A stretch of DNA of 64,000 nt from an uncultured Phocaeicola sp. (lineage in GTDB: Bacteria > Bacteroidota > Bacteroidia > Bacteroidales > Bacteroidaceae), in assembly GCA_947581855.1 (NCBI GenBank), contig CANPVZ010000018.1, positions 23,523-87,522 on the forward strand. The letters are read 5' to 3'. Positions within the stretch are counted from its first letter, which is position 1. Every line of letters begins with the position of its first letter. The notes under the pieces are model-generated. The model was not told where the DNA came from and did not search any database. It saw only the letters and a program-made list of their open reading frames with translations. Position numbers and translations under genes: made by a program. Of this stretch, positions 9,298-18,901 are shown one piece after another.

Positions 9298-9759
9298 TTA
9301 AAAGAGTTGTATCAATCCCTCCGTTGCCAAAACTAGCAAGGCGTAACGAAGGAGTTTACCGATAAACATCGATAATATGGTAATCCAGATATTGGCGCGC
9401 ATCATTCCCAGTACAATAGAAATAGCGCTCCCGAGTATGGGTAAGAATGCGAAAAAAGCCATCCAAGCTCCCTTTCCCTGTACAAAGCGTTCGGCTCGGT
9501 GAATCTTTTCCGGCTTAACCCGAAAATATCGTTCTATCCAATTCATGTTTCCCAAGTGCCCAATCCAGTAGCAAGTCATTCCGCCTACTACGTTTCCTAC
9601 TGTTGCGGAAAGGGTGATAAGCACAGGGTCGAGTCCCATTTGGATAAACAGGATGAGAACGGCTTCTGAACTGAACGGAATAACCGAACCTGCCAATACT
9701 GCTGCCAGAAACATGCCGAAATAACCGTAATCTAATAGATATTGTGCATATACATCCAT
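9298..9759 (-). CDS. YqaA/DedA-like inner-membrane protein
   Basis: A small SNARE-associated/DedA-type membrane protein. The track ORF starts at 9798, but the ATG at 9759 (MDVYAQYLLDYGYFGMF) is the start typical for the YqaA group and gives 153 residues; it overlaps the upstream gene's end by 28 bp. Features are an amphipathic start, the segment SVIPFSSEAVLILF, a GNVVGGMTCYWIGH turn, and FLPILGSAISIVLGMMR in place of the DedA G-x-x-x-P region. DedA relatives are thought to move lipids or ions across the inner membrane; the specific job here is unknown. Confidence 0.8.
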   Translation of the reverse strand: MDVYAQYLLDYGYFGMFLAAVLAGSVIPFSSEAVLILFIQMGLDPVLITLSATVGNVVGGMTCYWIGHLGNMNWIERYFRVKPEKIHRAERFVQGKGAWMAFFAFLPILGSAISIVLGMMRANIWITILSMFIGKLLRYALLVLATEGLIQLF

Positions 9760-10733
9760 ATATTGTACGAGATTAAAGCGATAAATAATATAACGCAAAT
9801 TATAAAGAATAAGTTGCTGGTTTTAGTGTGGCTTAGTGCAAAAAGATGACCTCCCGGAATACAACATCCTGTAATGAGGATGGGAAATAAGATGTTGAGA
9901 TGCTGCGGCAACCCGAATATGAGCAGAAGTGTCCAAATTTGCAGGATAATGAAATAAGACAAGAAAGCGCGCGTTCTGATTTTGTCTTCATAGTTGTTGA
10001 CCAAGCAATGCAGACTGCCGGCGATGGTGATGAGCAGGATATAACTCAATGAGAGTATACTCGAAAGCGTCCACTCTTCGAAACGGAACGGAAGTTCGGG
10101 AGCCAGTTTCAGAAAGGGGGCATAGAACAATTCCATATTCTCCGTGCAAGCGGCATACGCGAACAATATCCAGTAAGGAAGGCATATTCCTAACAGTCCG
10201 GCGAAAAAGGTTCGCCAAGTCAACGAACGGAAACTTCCCAGACTTCCATATAAAAATGGAACATAATAAAGTAACGGAGGAAATAAAATGCTTCCCAGTC
10301 CGATGAACAGGAAACTCTGAAACACATATCCTACCGGTTGCTGCAACTGATACGTTTTAAACAGGTTATGGGTGGCAAGAAGCAAACAGGGGACAATGAT
10401 ACTTGCCACATTTAAAGTTTGCGGAAGCAACAAACCGGCAAACAGGATGAATAAGGTAAGGTAAAAATTGGTATGGGTACGGATTAATGCAAAGGTGTTG
10501 TGAAGTATTAAAAGTTGTATGGTTGCTACCCCCAGCAGAATGTATCCGCTGAGGTTTCTTAGAAAAGATCCTTGCAAAATCTCCAATAGCTCGTTCCAAA
10601 AGACATTGCTGTCTACTCCCTTTATAGATGAGAAACTACCTATCAGCCATAAAAGGGAGATAACAATGATTACCACAGGGAGAGTGAGTCTTCCTGTGGT
10701 AATCATCTCTTGAATGTATCGTTTCCTTGTCAT
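9732..10733 (-). CDS. Polytopic membrane protein of unknown function (DUF6427-like)
   Basis: A 333-residue protein made almost entirely of hydrophobic segments, about 9-10 candidate transmembrane helices, with a PLLYYVPFLYGSLGSFRSLTWRTFFAGLLG stretch mid-protein and FLKLAPELPFRFEEW before the C-terminal third. The architecture matches the DUF6427-type Bacteroidetes membrane proteins, but I am not certain of that assignment. Its end overlaps the YqaA gene by 28 bp, so it is the first gene of a run with yqaA and mnmD. Nothing indicates a substrate. A perfect 14-nt inverted repeat (TTACCACAGG and its complement) sits inside the 5' coding end near 10669-10705. Confidence 0.7.
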   Translation of the reverse strand: MTRKRYIQEMITTGRLTLPVVIIVISLLWLIGSFSSIKGVDSNVFWNELLEILQGSFLRNLSGYILLGVATIQLLILHNTFALIRTHTNFYLTLFILFAGLLLPQTLNVASIIVPCLLLATHNLFKTYQLQQPVGYVFQSFLFIGLGSILFPPLLYYVPFLYGSLGSFRSLTWRTFFAGLLGICLPYWILFAYAACTENMELFYAPFLKLAPELPFRFEEWTLSSILSLSYILLITIAGSLHCLVNNYEDKIRTRAFLSYFIILQIWTLLLIFGLPQHLNILFPILITGCCIPGGHLFALSHTKTSNLFFIICVILFIALISYNIWMYMHNIY

Positions 10734-10867
10734 TGACGAATGCTATATTTATCTTGGTTTCGCTAAAACATATGGCAACCATGCTGTTACATACCGGATG
10801 TCTTTCTCAACCGACTCTTTGGAATATGTTGTTGTAACCGGACAGGTTGCCGGATATCTTCGGTGAA

Positions 10868-12139
10868 TTATAAATCGAAACCGATGTCCGAACGGAAATA
10901 TTTTTTATCGAATTCTATCAGTTTGGCATTGGCGAATGATTTTGCCAGTGCTTCCTCTTTGTTGTTTCCGTAAGAGCTGACTGCAATCACGCGTCCGCCG
11001 TTGGTCACTACCTGTCCGTCTTTCAGTGCGGTGCCGGCATGGAACAAAATGCTATCTTTTACCTTGTCCATCCCACTCATAGGATAGCCTTTTCTATAGG
11101 CTTCCGGATATCCGCCGGATACCAGCATGACGCATACCGCCGTGCGAGCATCTATTTCCAATGTCTTTTGGTCGAGCGTACCGGTAGCAACGCCTTCTAA
11201 TAAATCTACCAAATCGCTCTTTATGCGAAGCATGACGCTTTCCGTTTCGGGATCTCCCATGCGTACATTATATTCAATCACCATCGGTTCGCCTTTCACA
11301 TTGATTAGTCCGAAGAAGATAAATCCTTTATAGTCGATATTCTCTTCGGCTAATCCTTCAACTGTGGGACGGATAATGCGGTCTTCCACTTTCTTCATCC
11401 AAGAAGCGTCGGCAAACGGGACAGGCGAAACGGAACCCATACCTCCGGTATTCAGCCCTTTGTCTCCTTCGCCGATACGTTTATAGTCTTTGGCTTCGGG
11501 AAGGATTTTGTAATTTTTCCCGTCGGTCAATACAAATACGGAACACTCGATGCCACTCAGAAATTCTTCAATTACTACCGTAGCCGATGCGTCGCCGAAC
11601 ATGCCGCCCAGCATCTCTTTCAGCTCCTTCCTCGCTTCGTCCAGAGTAGGAAGAATCAATACTCCCTTACCGGCGCATAATCCGTCGGCTTTCAGTACAT
11701 ACGGCGCTTCCAATGTTTCCAGAAAAGCAAGTCCTTCCTCCAAGTTGGCGGCTGTTATGCTTTTGTATGCAGCTGTGGGGATATGGTGGCGTTGCATGAA
11801 ACCTTTGGCGAATTCTTTGCTGCCTTCGAGTACGGCGCCTGCTTTAGACGGACCGATGACCGGAATGTCACAAAGCTCTCCGTTATTACGGAAATAGTCG
11901 TAAACGCCTCGTACAAGCGGTTCTTCCGGACCTACGACTACCATATCGATGTTTTCGGCCAATACGAAATCTTTTAAACCATCGAAAGATTCGCTCATGG
12001 GAATATTGACATTCGTGCCGACTTCGTTCGTGCCGGCATTACCCGGAGCAATATAAAGTTTTTCTACTTTCGGACTTTGAGCTATCTTCCAAGCTAACGC
12101 ATGTTCGCGCCCGCCTGAACCTAACAGTAATATCTTCAT
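10868..12139 (-). CDS. purD: Phosphoribosylamine-glycine ligase PurD
   Basis: ATP-grasp enzyme for step 2 of purine synthesis, making GAR from phosphoribosylamine and glycine. The track ORF starts at 12193; the ATG at 12139 ([19 protein letters not shown]) is the conserved PurD start and gives 423 residues, the family's normal size. Visible motifs are [18 protein letters not shown], the signature [20 protein letters not shown], and GGYPE near the C-terminal domain. It follows the dipeptidyl peptidase gene by 151 bp on the same strand. A stem-loop near 12219-12255 lies in that gap. Function is secure. Confidence 0.96.
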   Translation of the reverse strand: MKILLLGSGGREHALAWKIAQSPKVEKLYIAPGNAGTNEVGTNVNIPMSESFDGLKDFVLAENIDMVVVGPEEPLVRGVYDYFRNNGELCDIPVIGPSKAGAVLEGSKEFAKGFMQRHHIPTAAYKSITAANLEEGLAFLETLEAPYVLKADGLCAGKGVLILPTLDEARKELKEMLGGMFGDASATVVIEEFLSGIECSVFVLTDGKNYKILPEAKDYKRIGEGDKGLNTGGMGSVSPVPFADASWMKKVEDRIIRPTVEGLAEENIDYKGFIFFGLINVKGEPMVIEYNVRMGDPETESVMLRIKSDLVDLLEGVATGTLDQKTLEIDARTAVCVMLVSGGYPEAYRKGYPMSGMDKVKDSILFHAGTALKDGQVVTNGGRVIAVSSYGNNKEEALAKSFANAKLIEFDKKYFRSDIGFDL

Positions 12140-12290
12140 TGTTTTATTATTTAAGTTTTTGTTTTTTGAATGCAGATAATCATGAGTTTCCACCGATGAA
12201 TCTTTTTTCTCAGTTCGTCAGGTTTCTGTTTTTATAGAAAGAAGCCTGAGGTTAACCCGGAATCTCGCCGATAAATCTGTTTTTCTGTAT

Positions 12291-14585
12291 TTATTTTAGA
12301 TTATCTTTGAAATACCGTGTAATATGTTCGTGTAAATGTACACGGTCTTTTCCTACCATGTTGTGTCCTTGCCCCGGATAAACGAACAGGTCGGGGTGTG
12401 TGCCTCGGTCTATACAGGCTCGAATGAAGGAAAGGGTATGTTGCGGTACACAGGTCGGGTCGTTGCCTCCATAAATAATTTGGAGACGGCCTTTTAAGTT
12501 TCCCGCCTTTTCGTTCAGGTTCGAACCTTTGTAACCTTCCGGATTGGTTTGCGGGGTATCCATGTAACGTTCACCGTACATTACTTCGTAATATTTCCAG
12601 TCGATAACCGGACCGCCGGCTACGCCTACTTTAAATACATCGGGGTAGGTAAGCATCAGGTTGGTCGTCATGAAACCGCCGAAACTCCATCCGTGTACGC
12701 CTATGCGGTTGCTATCTACATAAGGCAAAGATTTCAGGAATTCCACACCTTTGATCTGGTCTTTCATTTCTTCCACTCCTAACTGGCGGAATGTGCAGTT
12801 CTCGAATTCGATTCCTCGGTTCTCACTTCCGCGATTGTCTACCGTAAACATTACGTAACCTTCTTGTGCCATATATACGTCCCATCCACGTGCACCGTAA
12901 TGGTATGAAGCATTAATCATTTGTGCATGAGGTCCACCATAAACGTAAACTACTGCCGGATATTTCTTATTCGGGTCGAAGTTGACTGGTTTAATCATCC
13001 GGTAATATAAGTCTGTTTTACCATCGGCTGCTTGAATGGTACCTACTTCCACCTCAGGTACCTGATAATCTTCCCACGGATTATCGGCCGAGAACAGATT
13101 CCGTGTTTTGTTTGTGGCGGTGGCAACCAAATCGATATTGCGAGGTACTTGCGGAGTGGTGTATCTGTCAATCAGATAACTGCCTGTTTCTGAAAGCTGC
13201 ACTTGGTGGATTCCTTCGCTGTTGCCTATGGTGCGCCGTTTCCCGTTGTTCACATTCACAGCGTAAATATTCGATTGCAAAGGCGAGATTTCCGTGCTTC
13301 GAATCAATATTTCTTTCTTTTTTGCATTGAATCCGACGATATCCTGTACCAGCCAGTTTCCTTGGGTAAGTTGTTGCACTTTCACAAACTGGCGGTATGT
13401 TCCGCCGGCAGCAGCGCTACGAGTCTCCGGATACATTTTCCTTCGGGTGTCGAAGAGGTAGAGATGGTTGTATCCGTCACGCTGGCTTTGGTAGATAAAC
13501 TTCGAACTGTCCCACGGCAGGAATGTGAGCGGATGCATCGGTTCCACATATTTGGGATGTGTTTCCTCATATACAACCTCTTCCTTATCACCGGTAGTGG
13601 TGTCGTAACGAACCAGCTGGGCGTGATTCTGGTCGCGATTCAACTCTATCATATAGATTTTTGTTTCGTCCGGGCTCCAACTGATGTTGGTAAAATAGCG
13701 GTCTGTTGGGTCTCCGGCTTTCAGATAAACGATTTGCCCGTTCCGTATATTGTAAATCCCTACGGTTACTTTATGGCTGGTCATACCAGCCATCGGATAT
13801 TTGTCGGGAACTAATGTGGCGATGCGGGTACTGATATCCACTTGAGGGTAATCGGTCACCATACTTTGGTCCATCCGATAAAACGCAAGATAGTTTCCCT
13901 TCGGACTCCAGAATGTGCCTTTCATGATTCCGAATTCATTGCGGTGTACGGCCTGGCCGTATACAATGCTTTTTTCTGTATTTTCTTTTCCGTTGCTACC
14001 CATGAGAACCGGATTTACCATTGTGCTGTAATCTCCTTCATGAGCTACAAACAAATCGTTACCTGCTGTGTAAGCGACATAACCGCTGGCGGGACAGAAA
14101 TCGATGTTAGCAGGTGATTGTCCGTTGTTGCATTGGAGCCTGAAAAGACGGATGATTTTTTTCTGTGCAAAATCGTAGTATGCTATATATTGGTTTTGTC
14201 CGTCATTGCTGCTTAACTGGCATACCATTACGTTTTGATCTGCCCACGGATAGGAAGCATCCATCAAATGATGTAATGGTTTTAGCGGTTGGATCGGTTT
14301 ATAAGGCAGTTCGCCATGTTCGATCGCATCGTTTATCTCTTTTAAAGTGAAAAGAGTATTCTCTTTTCCATTTTTCGGATTGATAGCTTTCACTTCTTCC
14401 ATATCCGGTTTGATACATACGTCTCCCCACCATTGTACTCCATACAGATTTTTGGGAGAACAATTGTAATAATTACTTCCACCCGGAATCAAATCATCCA
14501 ATGTGAAGCTCTTTTTCTCTTGTGCCATCATTACCATTGCAGATAGAGTGAATAGTAGCAATAATAAATTAGTCCTTTTTTTCAT
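12291..14585 (-). CDS. Dipeptidyl peptidase IV family serine protease (S9)
   Basis: Exported prolyl dipeptidase-like enzyme: N-terminal eight-bladed beta-propeller (DPPIV_N, about residues 90-440) and C-terminal alpha/beta hydrolase (about residues 500-764). The track ORF extends to 14870, but the ATG at 14585 gives a clear signal peptide (MKKRTNLLLLLFTLSAMVMMAQ) and 764 residues; the extra N-terminus is an antisense-frame artefact of the upstream gene's repetitive tail. The catalytic triad is readable: Ser in GWSFGG, Asp in GGNDPT, His in GQGHN. It probably acts in the periplasm or at the surface on proline-containing peptides. Its start overlaps the methyltransferase gene by 17 bp. Confidence 0.92.
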   Translation of the reverse strand: MKKRTNLLLLLFTLSAMVMMAQEKKSFTLDDLIPGGSNYYNCSPKNLYGVQWWGDVCIKPDMEEVKAINPKNGKENTLFTLKEINDAIEHGELPYKPIQPLKPLHHLMDASYPWADQNVMVCQLSSNDGQNQYIAYYDFAQKKIIRLFRLQCNNGQSPANIDFCPASGYVAYTAGNDLFVAHEGDYSTMVNPVLMGSNGKENTEKSIVYGQAVHRNEFGIMKGTFWSPKGNYLAFYRMDQSMVTDYPQVDISTRIATLVPDKYPMAGMTSHKVTVGIYNIRNGQIVYLKAGDPTDRYFTNISWSPDETKIYMIELNRDQNHAQLVRYDTTTGDKEEVVYEETHPKYVEPMHPLTFLPWDSSKFIYQSQRDGYNHLYLFDTRRKMYPETRSAAAGGTYRQFVKVQQLTQGNWLVQDIVGFNAKKKEILIRSTEISPLQSNIYAVNVNNGKRRTIGNSEGIHQVQLSETGSYLIDRYTTPQVPRNIDLVATATNKTRNLFSADNPWEDYQVPEVEVGTIQAADGKTDLYYRMIKPVNFDPNKKYPAVVYVYGGPHAQMINASYHYGARGWDVYMAQEGYVMFTVDNRGSENRGIEFENCTFRQLGVEEMKDQIKGVEFLKSLPYVDSNRIGVHGWSFGGFMTTNLMLTYPDVFKVGVAGGPVIDWKYYEVMYGERYMDTPQTNPEGYKGSNLNEKAGNLKGRLQIIYGGNDPTCVPQHTLSFIRACIDRGTHPDLFVYPGQGHNMVGKDRVHLHEHITRYFKDNLK

Positions 14586-16344
14586 AGCCTTGGTCTTGTT
14601 GTTTATCTTGAGTGTTATGAATATCCGTTTTTTGTTCGTTCCGTGGAATTCTTTTCCGTTCCCCGGGTTTGTGTATTCTCTCGGAAGAAAGGGCTTTTCT
14701 GTCAGAACTTTGGTTGGAGTTTCCTTCGTTTCTTTCGGTATGTCGGCTTCTTCTTTCAAAAGATTTATCAGAGCTACCGTAGTTACGGTTCTTGTCAGAA
14801 GATTTATCACGGTCGCCATACTTGCGGTCTTTGTCGAACGAACGTTCTTTCCGTTCGTAGTTGCGTTCACCGCTTCCTACAGGGCGCTCTTTATTGTCAA
14901 AGTTCCGTTCGCTTCTACCTGTACTTCGTTCTTTTCTGTCGAAAGACTTGTTGCGGTCGCCATACTTGCGGTCTTTGTCGAACGAACGTTCTTTCCGTTC
15001 ATATTTGCGTTCATTTTCTCCGAATGAATGCTCTTTACGATCGAAGCTGCGTTCCTTTCTGTCCGATCGGCGTTCGCCAGCTTCTCTCTTTTCTCCATAT
15101 TCGGTTTTCCGTTCACGACTAAAGCCTCGTTCATGCCTTTCCGCTCTGTGAGAATCATTGTTTTGCTCGAAATAGGGCTTAAACTCTTCATCGGTATTCT
15201 GACGGAACTCTTTGTATTTTCCACTGAATATCTGGTATTTGCGGAACTCACACTCTAATGCACCGTTAAAGAGAGGTATCTTGACGGAAGGCTTCAAGCC
15301 AATCTGATCGAAACATTCCGTCCGGTAGCTCAATATCCATGCATCATTATCCGTAAATGCATGTTTCAACCGTTCGCCAATCATTTGGTATAGGCCAAGC
15401 AGGTCATTGGTAGAAATACGCTCTCCGTAAGGCGGGTTAGTAATAAGAATGGATTTTTCTTCTGGGGCTTCGAATTGCTGGAAAGGTTGCAGTTTCAAAA
15501 CTACCTCTTTGGTTACGCCTGCCGCTTTGATATTGTGAGTTGCTATCTCGTTGGCTTTGGGACTGTTGTCATAACCATATATCTTGTGTGTGAACTCCCG
15601 TTCCTGCGAATCATCGTTATATATCTTGTCGAAAAGTTCTTGGTCGAAATCGTTCCATTTTTCGAAGGCAAACTCTTTACGGAAAACACCCGGTGCAATG
15701 TTGCGGGCAATCAGAGCCGCTTCGATAGGTATGGTTCCCGAACCGCACATCGGATCTATCAGATCGCACTCACCTTGCCATCCGGTAAGCAAGATCATAC
15801 CGGCAGCCAATACTTCGTTCAAAGGCGCTTCTACTGCTTCTTGCCGGTAACCGCGGCGGTGTAGCGATTCGCCCGAACTGTCTAACGATAGCGTACATTT
15901 GTTTTGTGCTATATGGATGTTCAAAGATAAATCCGGTTTATTGATGCGTACGGAAGGCCGGTCGCCGGTTTTATCACGGAAATAATCGACAATGGCGTCT
16001 TTTACTTTATAAGCTACGAACATGGAATGGCGAAATTCTTCGGAGAATACCACAGCATCGACGGCAAAACTCATTTTGTTATTCATGTATTGTTCCCATT
16101 CGATAGACTTTACCGCTTCGTAAACTTCATCGGCGCTGTTGGCAGTAAAATGTTTGATAGGTTTCAAGATACGGATAGCTGTGCGTAGACAAAAATTTGC
16201 CCGGTACATCATTTCCTTGTCTCCTGTGAAGGACACCATGCGGCGGCCTATCTCAATGTTATTTGCTCCTAAAGCGGTTAGTTCTTTGGCTAGTACCTCT
16301 TCCAGTCCCTGAAACGTCTTGGCGATCAACTCAAATTCTTCCAT
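14569..16344 (-). CDS. RlmL-like 23S rRNA m2G methyltransferase with repetitive tail
   Basis: A 591-residue protein. Residues 1-170 form a THUMP RNA-binding domain, residues about 170-390 a SAM methyltransferase with DPMCGSGTIPIEAA (motif I) and NPPYGE (motif IV), as in RlmL/YcbY, which methylates guanosine 2445 of 23S rRNA. RlmK, the second half of the E. coli fusion, is absent. Residues about 395-591 are a low-complexity tail rich in Arg, Lys, Glu, Ser and Asp with repeats such as ERKERSFDKDRKYGDR. Such tails often bind RNA or are disordered; this is inference. The gene overlaps the following protease start by 17 bp. The core function is well supported; the exact rRNA target is not. Confidence 0.88.
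   Translation of the reverse strand: MEEFELIAKTFQGLEEVLAKELTALGANNIEIGRRMVSFTGDKEMMYRANFCLRTAIRILKPIKHFTANSADEVYEAVKSIEWEQYMNNKMSFAVDAVVFSEEFRHSMFVAYKVKDAIVDYFRDKTGDRPSVRINKPDLSLNIHIAQNKCTLSLDSSGESLHRRGYRQEAVEAPLNEVLAAGMILLTGWQGECDLIDPMCGSGTIPIEAALIARNIAPGVFRKEFAFEKWNDFDQELFDKIYNDDSQEREFTHKIYGYDNSPKANEIATHNIKAAGVTKEVVLKLQPFQQFEAPEEKSILITNPPYGERISTNDLLGLYQMIGERLKHAFTDNDAWILSYRTECFDQIGLKPSVKIPLFNGALECEFRKYQIFSGKYKEFRQNTDEEFKPYFEQNNDSHRAERHERGFSRERKTEYGEKREAGERRSDRKERSFDRKEHSFGENERKYERKERSFDKDRKYGDRNKSFDRKERSTGRSERNFDNKERPVGSGERNYERKERSFDKDRKYGDRDKSSDKNRNYGSSDKSFERRSRHTERNEGNSNQSSDRKALSSERIHKPGERKRIPRNEQKTDIHNTQDKQQDQGYEKKD
14810..15000 (-). repeat. In-frame coding repeats in the methyltransferase tail
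   Basis: Two identical 47-nt copies at 14810-14856 and 14954-15000 (beginning CGGTCGCCATACTTGCGGTC on the plus strand) lie 144 nt apart, exactly 48 codons, so copy-number change would keep the frame. Weaker related units surround them. They encode the ERKERSFDKDRKYGDR repeats. Confidence 0.85.
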
Positions 16345-16679
16345 ATATTGTTTATTATGTTTTTCTGCAGATTCCTGCGAATTTCCGCAGGTTGTTATGT
16401 TTTGTTTTATCCCGATTCCTTCGAATAATGTTAAGTTGAGAATTTAAAACGGCGAGTTGCTTTTTAATGAAAAATTGAAAGTGAAAATTTTATCTCGTTC
16501 CTAATATAGTATAACTTCTATTATATGAATATAACTCTGTCTTGCTATCTCTAACTTCTCCAATTCTAATGTATTCTTTTAGTTTTCTATTTAAAATTCA
16601 TCTCTATTCTTTATATCAAGCGTATACCATCCTCCGGCTCTCATTTTAGGTCTGGCTTGTAAACGGGCTGTTCCTATTA
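16345..16679. other. Intergenic gap without a recognised gene
   Basis: 335 AT-rich bases between the methyltransferase start and the cysE end. A small stem-loop (CCTGCG, five-base loop, CGCAGG) lies near 16373-16391. No convincing ORF or promoter box was seen. Confidence 0.5.
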
Positions 16680-17576
16680 TTATTTCCTCTGCACTATTTT
16701 AGTTCCGGCGGGTACGTCTTCTGTTACCCAGATGTTGCCGCCTATGGTGGCTCCCTTTCCGATGGTAATGCGTCCTAGGATGGTTGCATTGGAATAGACA
16801 ATTACATTATCTTCGAGAATCGGATGGCGTGGATTCCCCTTAATCGGGTTGCCGTTAGTATCTAAAGGGAAACTCTTGGCACCCAAGGTGACGCCTTGGT
16901 ATAACTTTACATTATTTCCGATAATGGCAGTAGCGCCGATAACCACACCTGTACCGTGGTCGATGGTAAAGTGATGCCCTATTTTTGCTCCCGGATGAAT
17001 GTCGATACCTGTTTCCGAGTGAGCCATTTCCGTGATGATACGTGGAATTAGCGGAACGCCTAATTTCAGTAACTCGTGTGCCATGCGGTAGTTGCTCAGA
17101 GCTTTGATAACAGGGTAACAACTAATTACCTCGCTAAAATCCGTTGCCGCCGGATCGCCATTGTAGGCAGCCTCCACATCTGTAGCCAATATACGCCGCA
17201 TTTCGGGCAGTTTGCTAATGAATTTTGCTGCGAGATTAGCTGCTTTTTCCCTTATATCGCACTGAATTTCATCGTTTTCTTCCTCCTCTGTGCACGCAAA
17301 ACAAAGGCCGGCTTGAATTTGCTCCGTCAACAGGTTGAACAGGTTCTCGATATTTACACCAATATGGTAATTGATAGTACGGCTGTTTACCGTAGAGTTT
17401 CCGTAATAACCCGGGAAAAGAATAGAACGGGTCAATTCGATGATTTTGCGTAAGATTTTAGCAGAAGGCAACGGATCGCCATCTTTATGTTGATGGAATA
17501 GACCTTGATACGATGCGCTTTCCGAAAGTTCATCTACTGCTTGTGTCAGAATGTGGGTGAAGTTCAAAGGGCTCAT
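16680..17576 (-). CDS. cysE: Serine O-acetyltransferase
   Basis: Makes O-acetylserine from serine and acetyl-CoA, the precursor for cysteine. The 298-residue protein has an alpha-helical N-terminal region (residues 1-180) and a left-handed beta-helix of hexapeptide repeats (about 185-298). Signatures include DIHPGAKIGHHFTIDHGTGVVIG with the catalytic Asp-His, and the later GNPRHPILEDNVIVYSNATILG. It is longer than E. coli CysE in the N-terminal helix region, as in other Bacteroidetes. It stands alone on the minus strand, with no cysteine synthase beside it, and faces the divergent transglycosylase gene. Confidence 0.93.
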   Translation of the reverse strand: MSPLNFTHILTQAVDELSESASYQGLFHQHKDGDPLPSAKILRKIIELTRSILFPGYYGNSTVNSRTINYHIGVNIENLFNLLTEQIQAGLCFACTEEEENDEIQCDIREKAANLAAKFISKLPEMRRILATDVEAAYNGDPAATDFSEVISCYPVIKALSNYRMAHELLKLGVPLIPRIITEMAHSETGIDIHPGAKIGHHFTIDHGTGVVIGATAIIGNNVKLYQGVTLGAKSFPLDTNGNPIKGNPRHPILEDNVIVYSNATILGRITIGKGATIGGNIWVTEDVPAGTKIVQRK

Positions 17577-17839
17577 TTCTGTGCGCTTGTTTATTTAATA
17601 CCTGCAAAGAAACGGAAAAAATGCAGGTTAATCAAAAAAAAGGCCGATTTATTAGGTATAAAAAGTTACTTTTGCATGAAATAAGACTTTGACAAGCGTT
17701 TTTGTCTGGATAGAAGCTTTCTTTTTGTGATGGCGGGAAGCAGAGCAATAAAGTTCGAAGGGAACGGGACCAGGATAAAATAGCTTGTAAAAACAAAGTA
17801 TTTGCTAGTTGTTTTTTATTGAGTATAGAGTAAAATAGT

Positions 17840-18817
17840 ATGAAACGAATCGATTTGAAACATATTTTATCGCCTTTGGCGCTTATTGCCGTCTGTATAT
17901 GCGTGCCGTTTTGCATGTCGCATGAAGCTCAAGATGTAAACCATTCTCCCAAATCGGAAGTCCCTTATTGTGTAGCTTCCCCATCGGTGCCCGCTCAAAC
18001 GGAGTTTGCAGGGAAAAATATTTCGCTTACTCGTGCCGATATGCGTGAACGGATGGATAGGGAATTGTCAGCCTTTACCTATATGCATTCCACTACCATG
18101 CTGACTATCAAGCGGGCAAACCGTTTCTTTCCCGTTGTAGAGCCTATTCTGAAAGAAGAGGGAGTGCCCGATGATTTCAAATATTTAATGACGATAGAGA
18201 GTAGTTTGGATATTTTAGCCCGTTCGCCCGCTAAAGCTTCCGGACTGTGGCAGTTTATGGAAGGTACGGGGCGGGATTACGGTTTAGAAATCAATACGAA
18301 TGTAGATGAACGCTATCATGTAGAGAAAGCCACTCGTGCCGCATGCCGTTATTTGAAAGATGCCTACAAAAAATATGGGGATTGGTTGACAGTGGCTGCC
18401 AGTTATAATGCCGGGCAAGGTCGCATCAGCCAGGAACTGAACCGCCAGCAGGTGAGTAAAGCTACCGATTTATGGCTAGTTCCAGAAACATCCCGTTATA
18501 TGTTCCGCATCCTTGCCATAAAGGAAGTGTTTAAGAATCCGTCCCGTTATGGTTTCCTTTTGAAAAGGGAGAACCTTTATCCGGTAATCCCTTCAACGGA
18601 GATAAAGGTGGATTCAGCGATCACTAATTTGGTAACTTTTGCCAAGCAATACGGTTTAACTGTTTCGCAACTGCGTGAAGCGAATCCTTGGTTGCGAGAA
18701 TATTCCTTACATAATAAAGGCCGTAAAATCTATACAATTTCCATTCCCGATACTGCTGCCTTGTATTACGATCCGAACAAAACAGCGGTGCACCGAAAGG
18801 AATGGGTGATTGATTGA
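17840..18817 (+). CDS. Lytic transglycosylase (MltD-type SLT domain)
   Basis: Periplasmic or outer-membrane muramidase that cuts peptidoglycan with formation of anhydromuramic acid. An N-terminal signal segment (ILSPLALIAVCICVPFCMS) is followed by an SLT domain at about residues 85-230. The catalytic Glu is E120 in MTIESS, followed by the typical SPAKASGLWQFM and later ASYNAGQGRI. The C-terminus (about 255-315) reads like a degenerate LysM domain (FAKQYGLTVSQLREANPWL). Length is 325 residues, shorter than E. coli MltD, which has more LysM modules. No operon partners: the next DNA is a broken minus-strand gene. Confidence 0.9.
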   Translation: MKRIDLKHILSPLALIAVCICVPFCMSHEAQDVNHSPKSEVPYCVASPSVPAQTEFAGKNISLTRADMRERMDRELSAFTYMHSTTMLTIKRANRFFPVVEPILKEEGVPDDFKYLMTIESSLDILARSPAKASGLWQFMEGTGRDYGLEINTNVDERYHVEKATRAACRYLKDAYKKYGDWLTVAASYNAGQGRISQELNRQQVSKATDLWLVPETSRYMFRILAIKEVFKNPSRYGFLLKRENLYPVIPSTEIKVDSAITNLVTFAKQYGLTVSQLREANPWLREYSLHNKGRKIYTISIPDTAALYYDPNKTAVHRKEWVID

Positions 18818-18901
18818 GAGAACGAAAATTGGCAATGAAGAAGTAAAAACCAACTCGAATGATTCTTGTAATAAGGATGTGACCCTATTGATAAGAGTTA
18901 G

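Noticed and set aside
13203-13814. 203-residue plus-strand ORF
   Set aside because: Antisense to the dipeptidyl peptidase gene, no domain recognised.
14503-15122. Overlapping plus-strand ORFs rich in Arg, Ser, Phe and Cys
   Set aside because: They are shadows of the repetitive tail of the methyltransferase; repetitive DNA keeps several frames open.
17632-17916. 94-residue minus-strand ORF
   Set aside because: Overlaps the start of the transglycosylase gene on the opposite strand and has no recognisable features.
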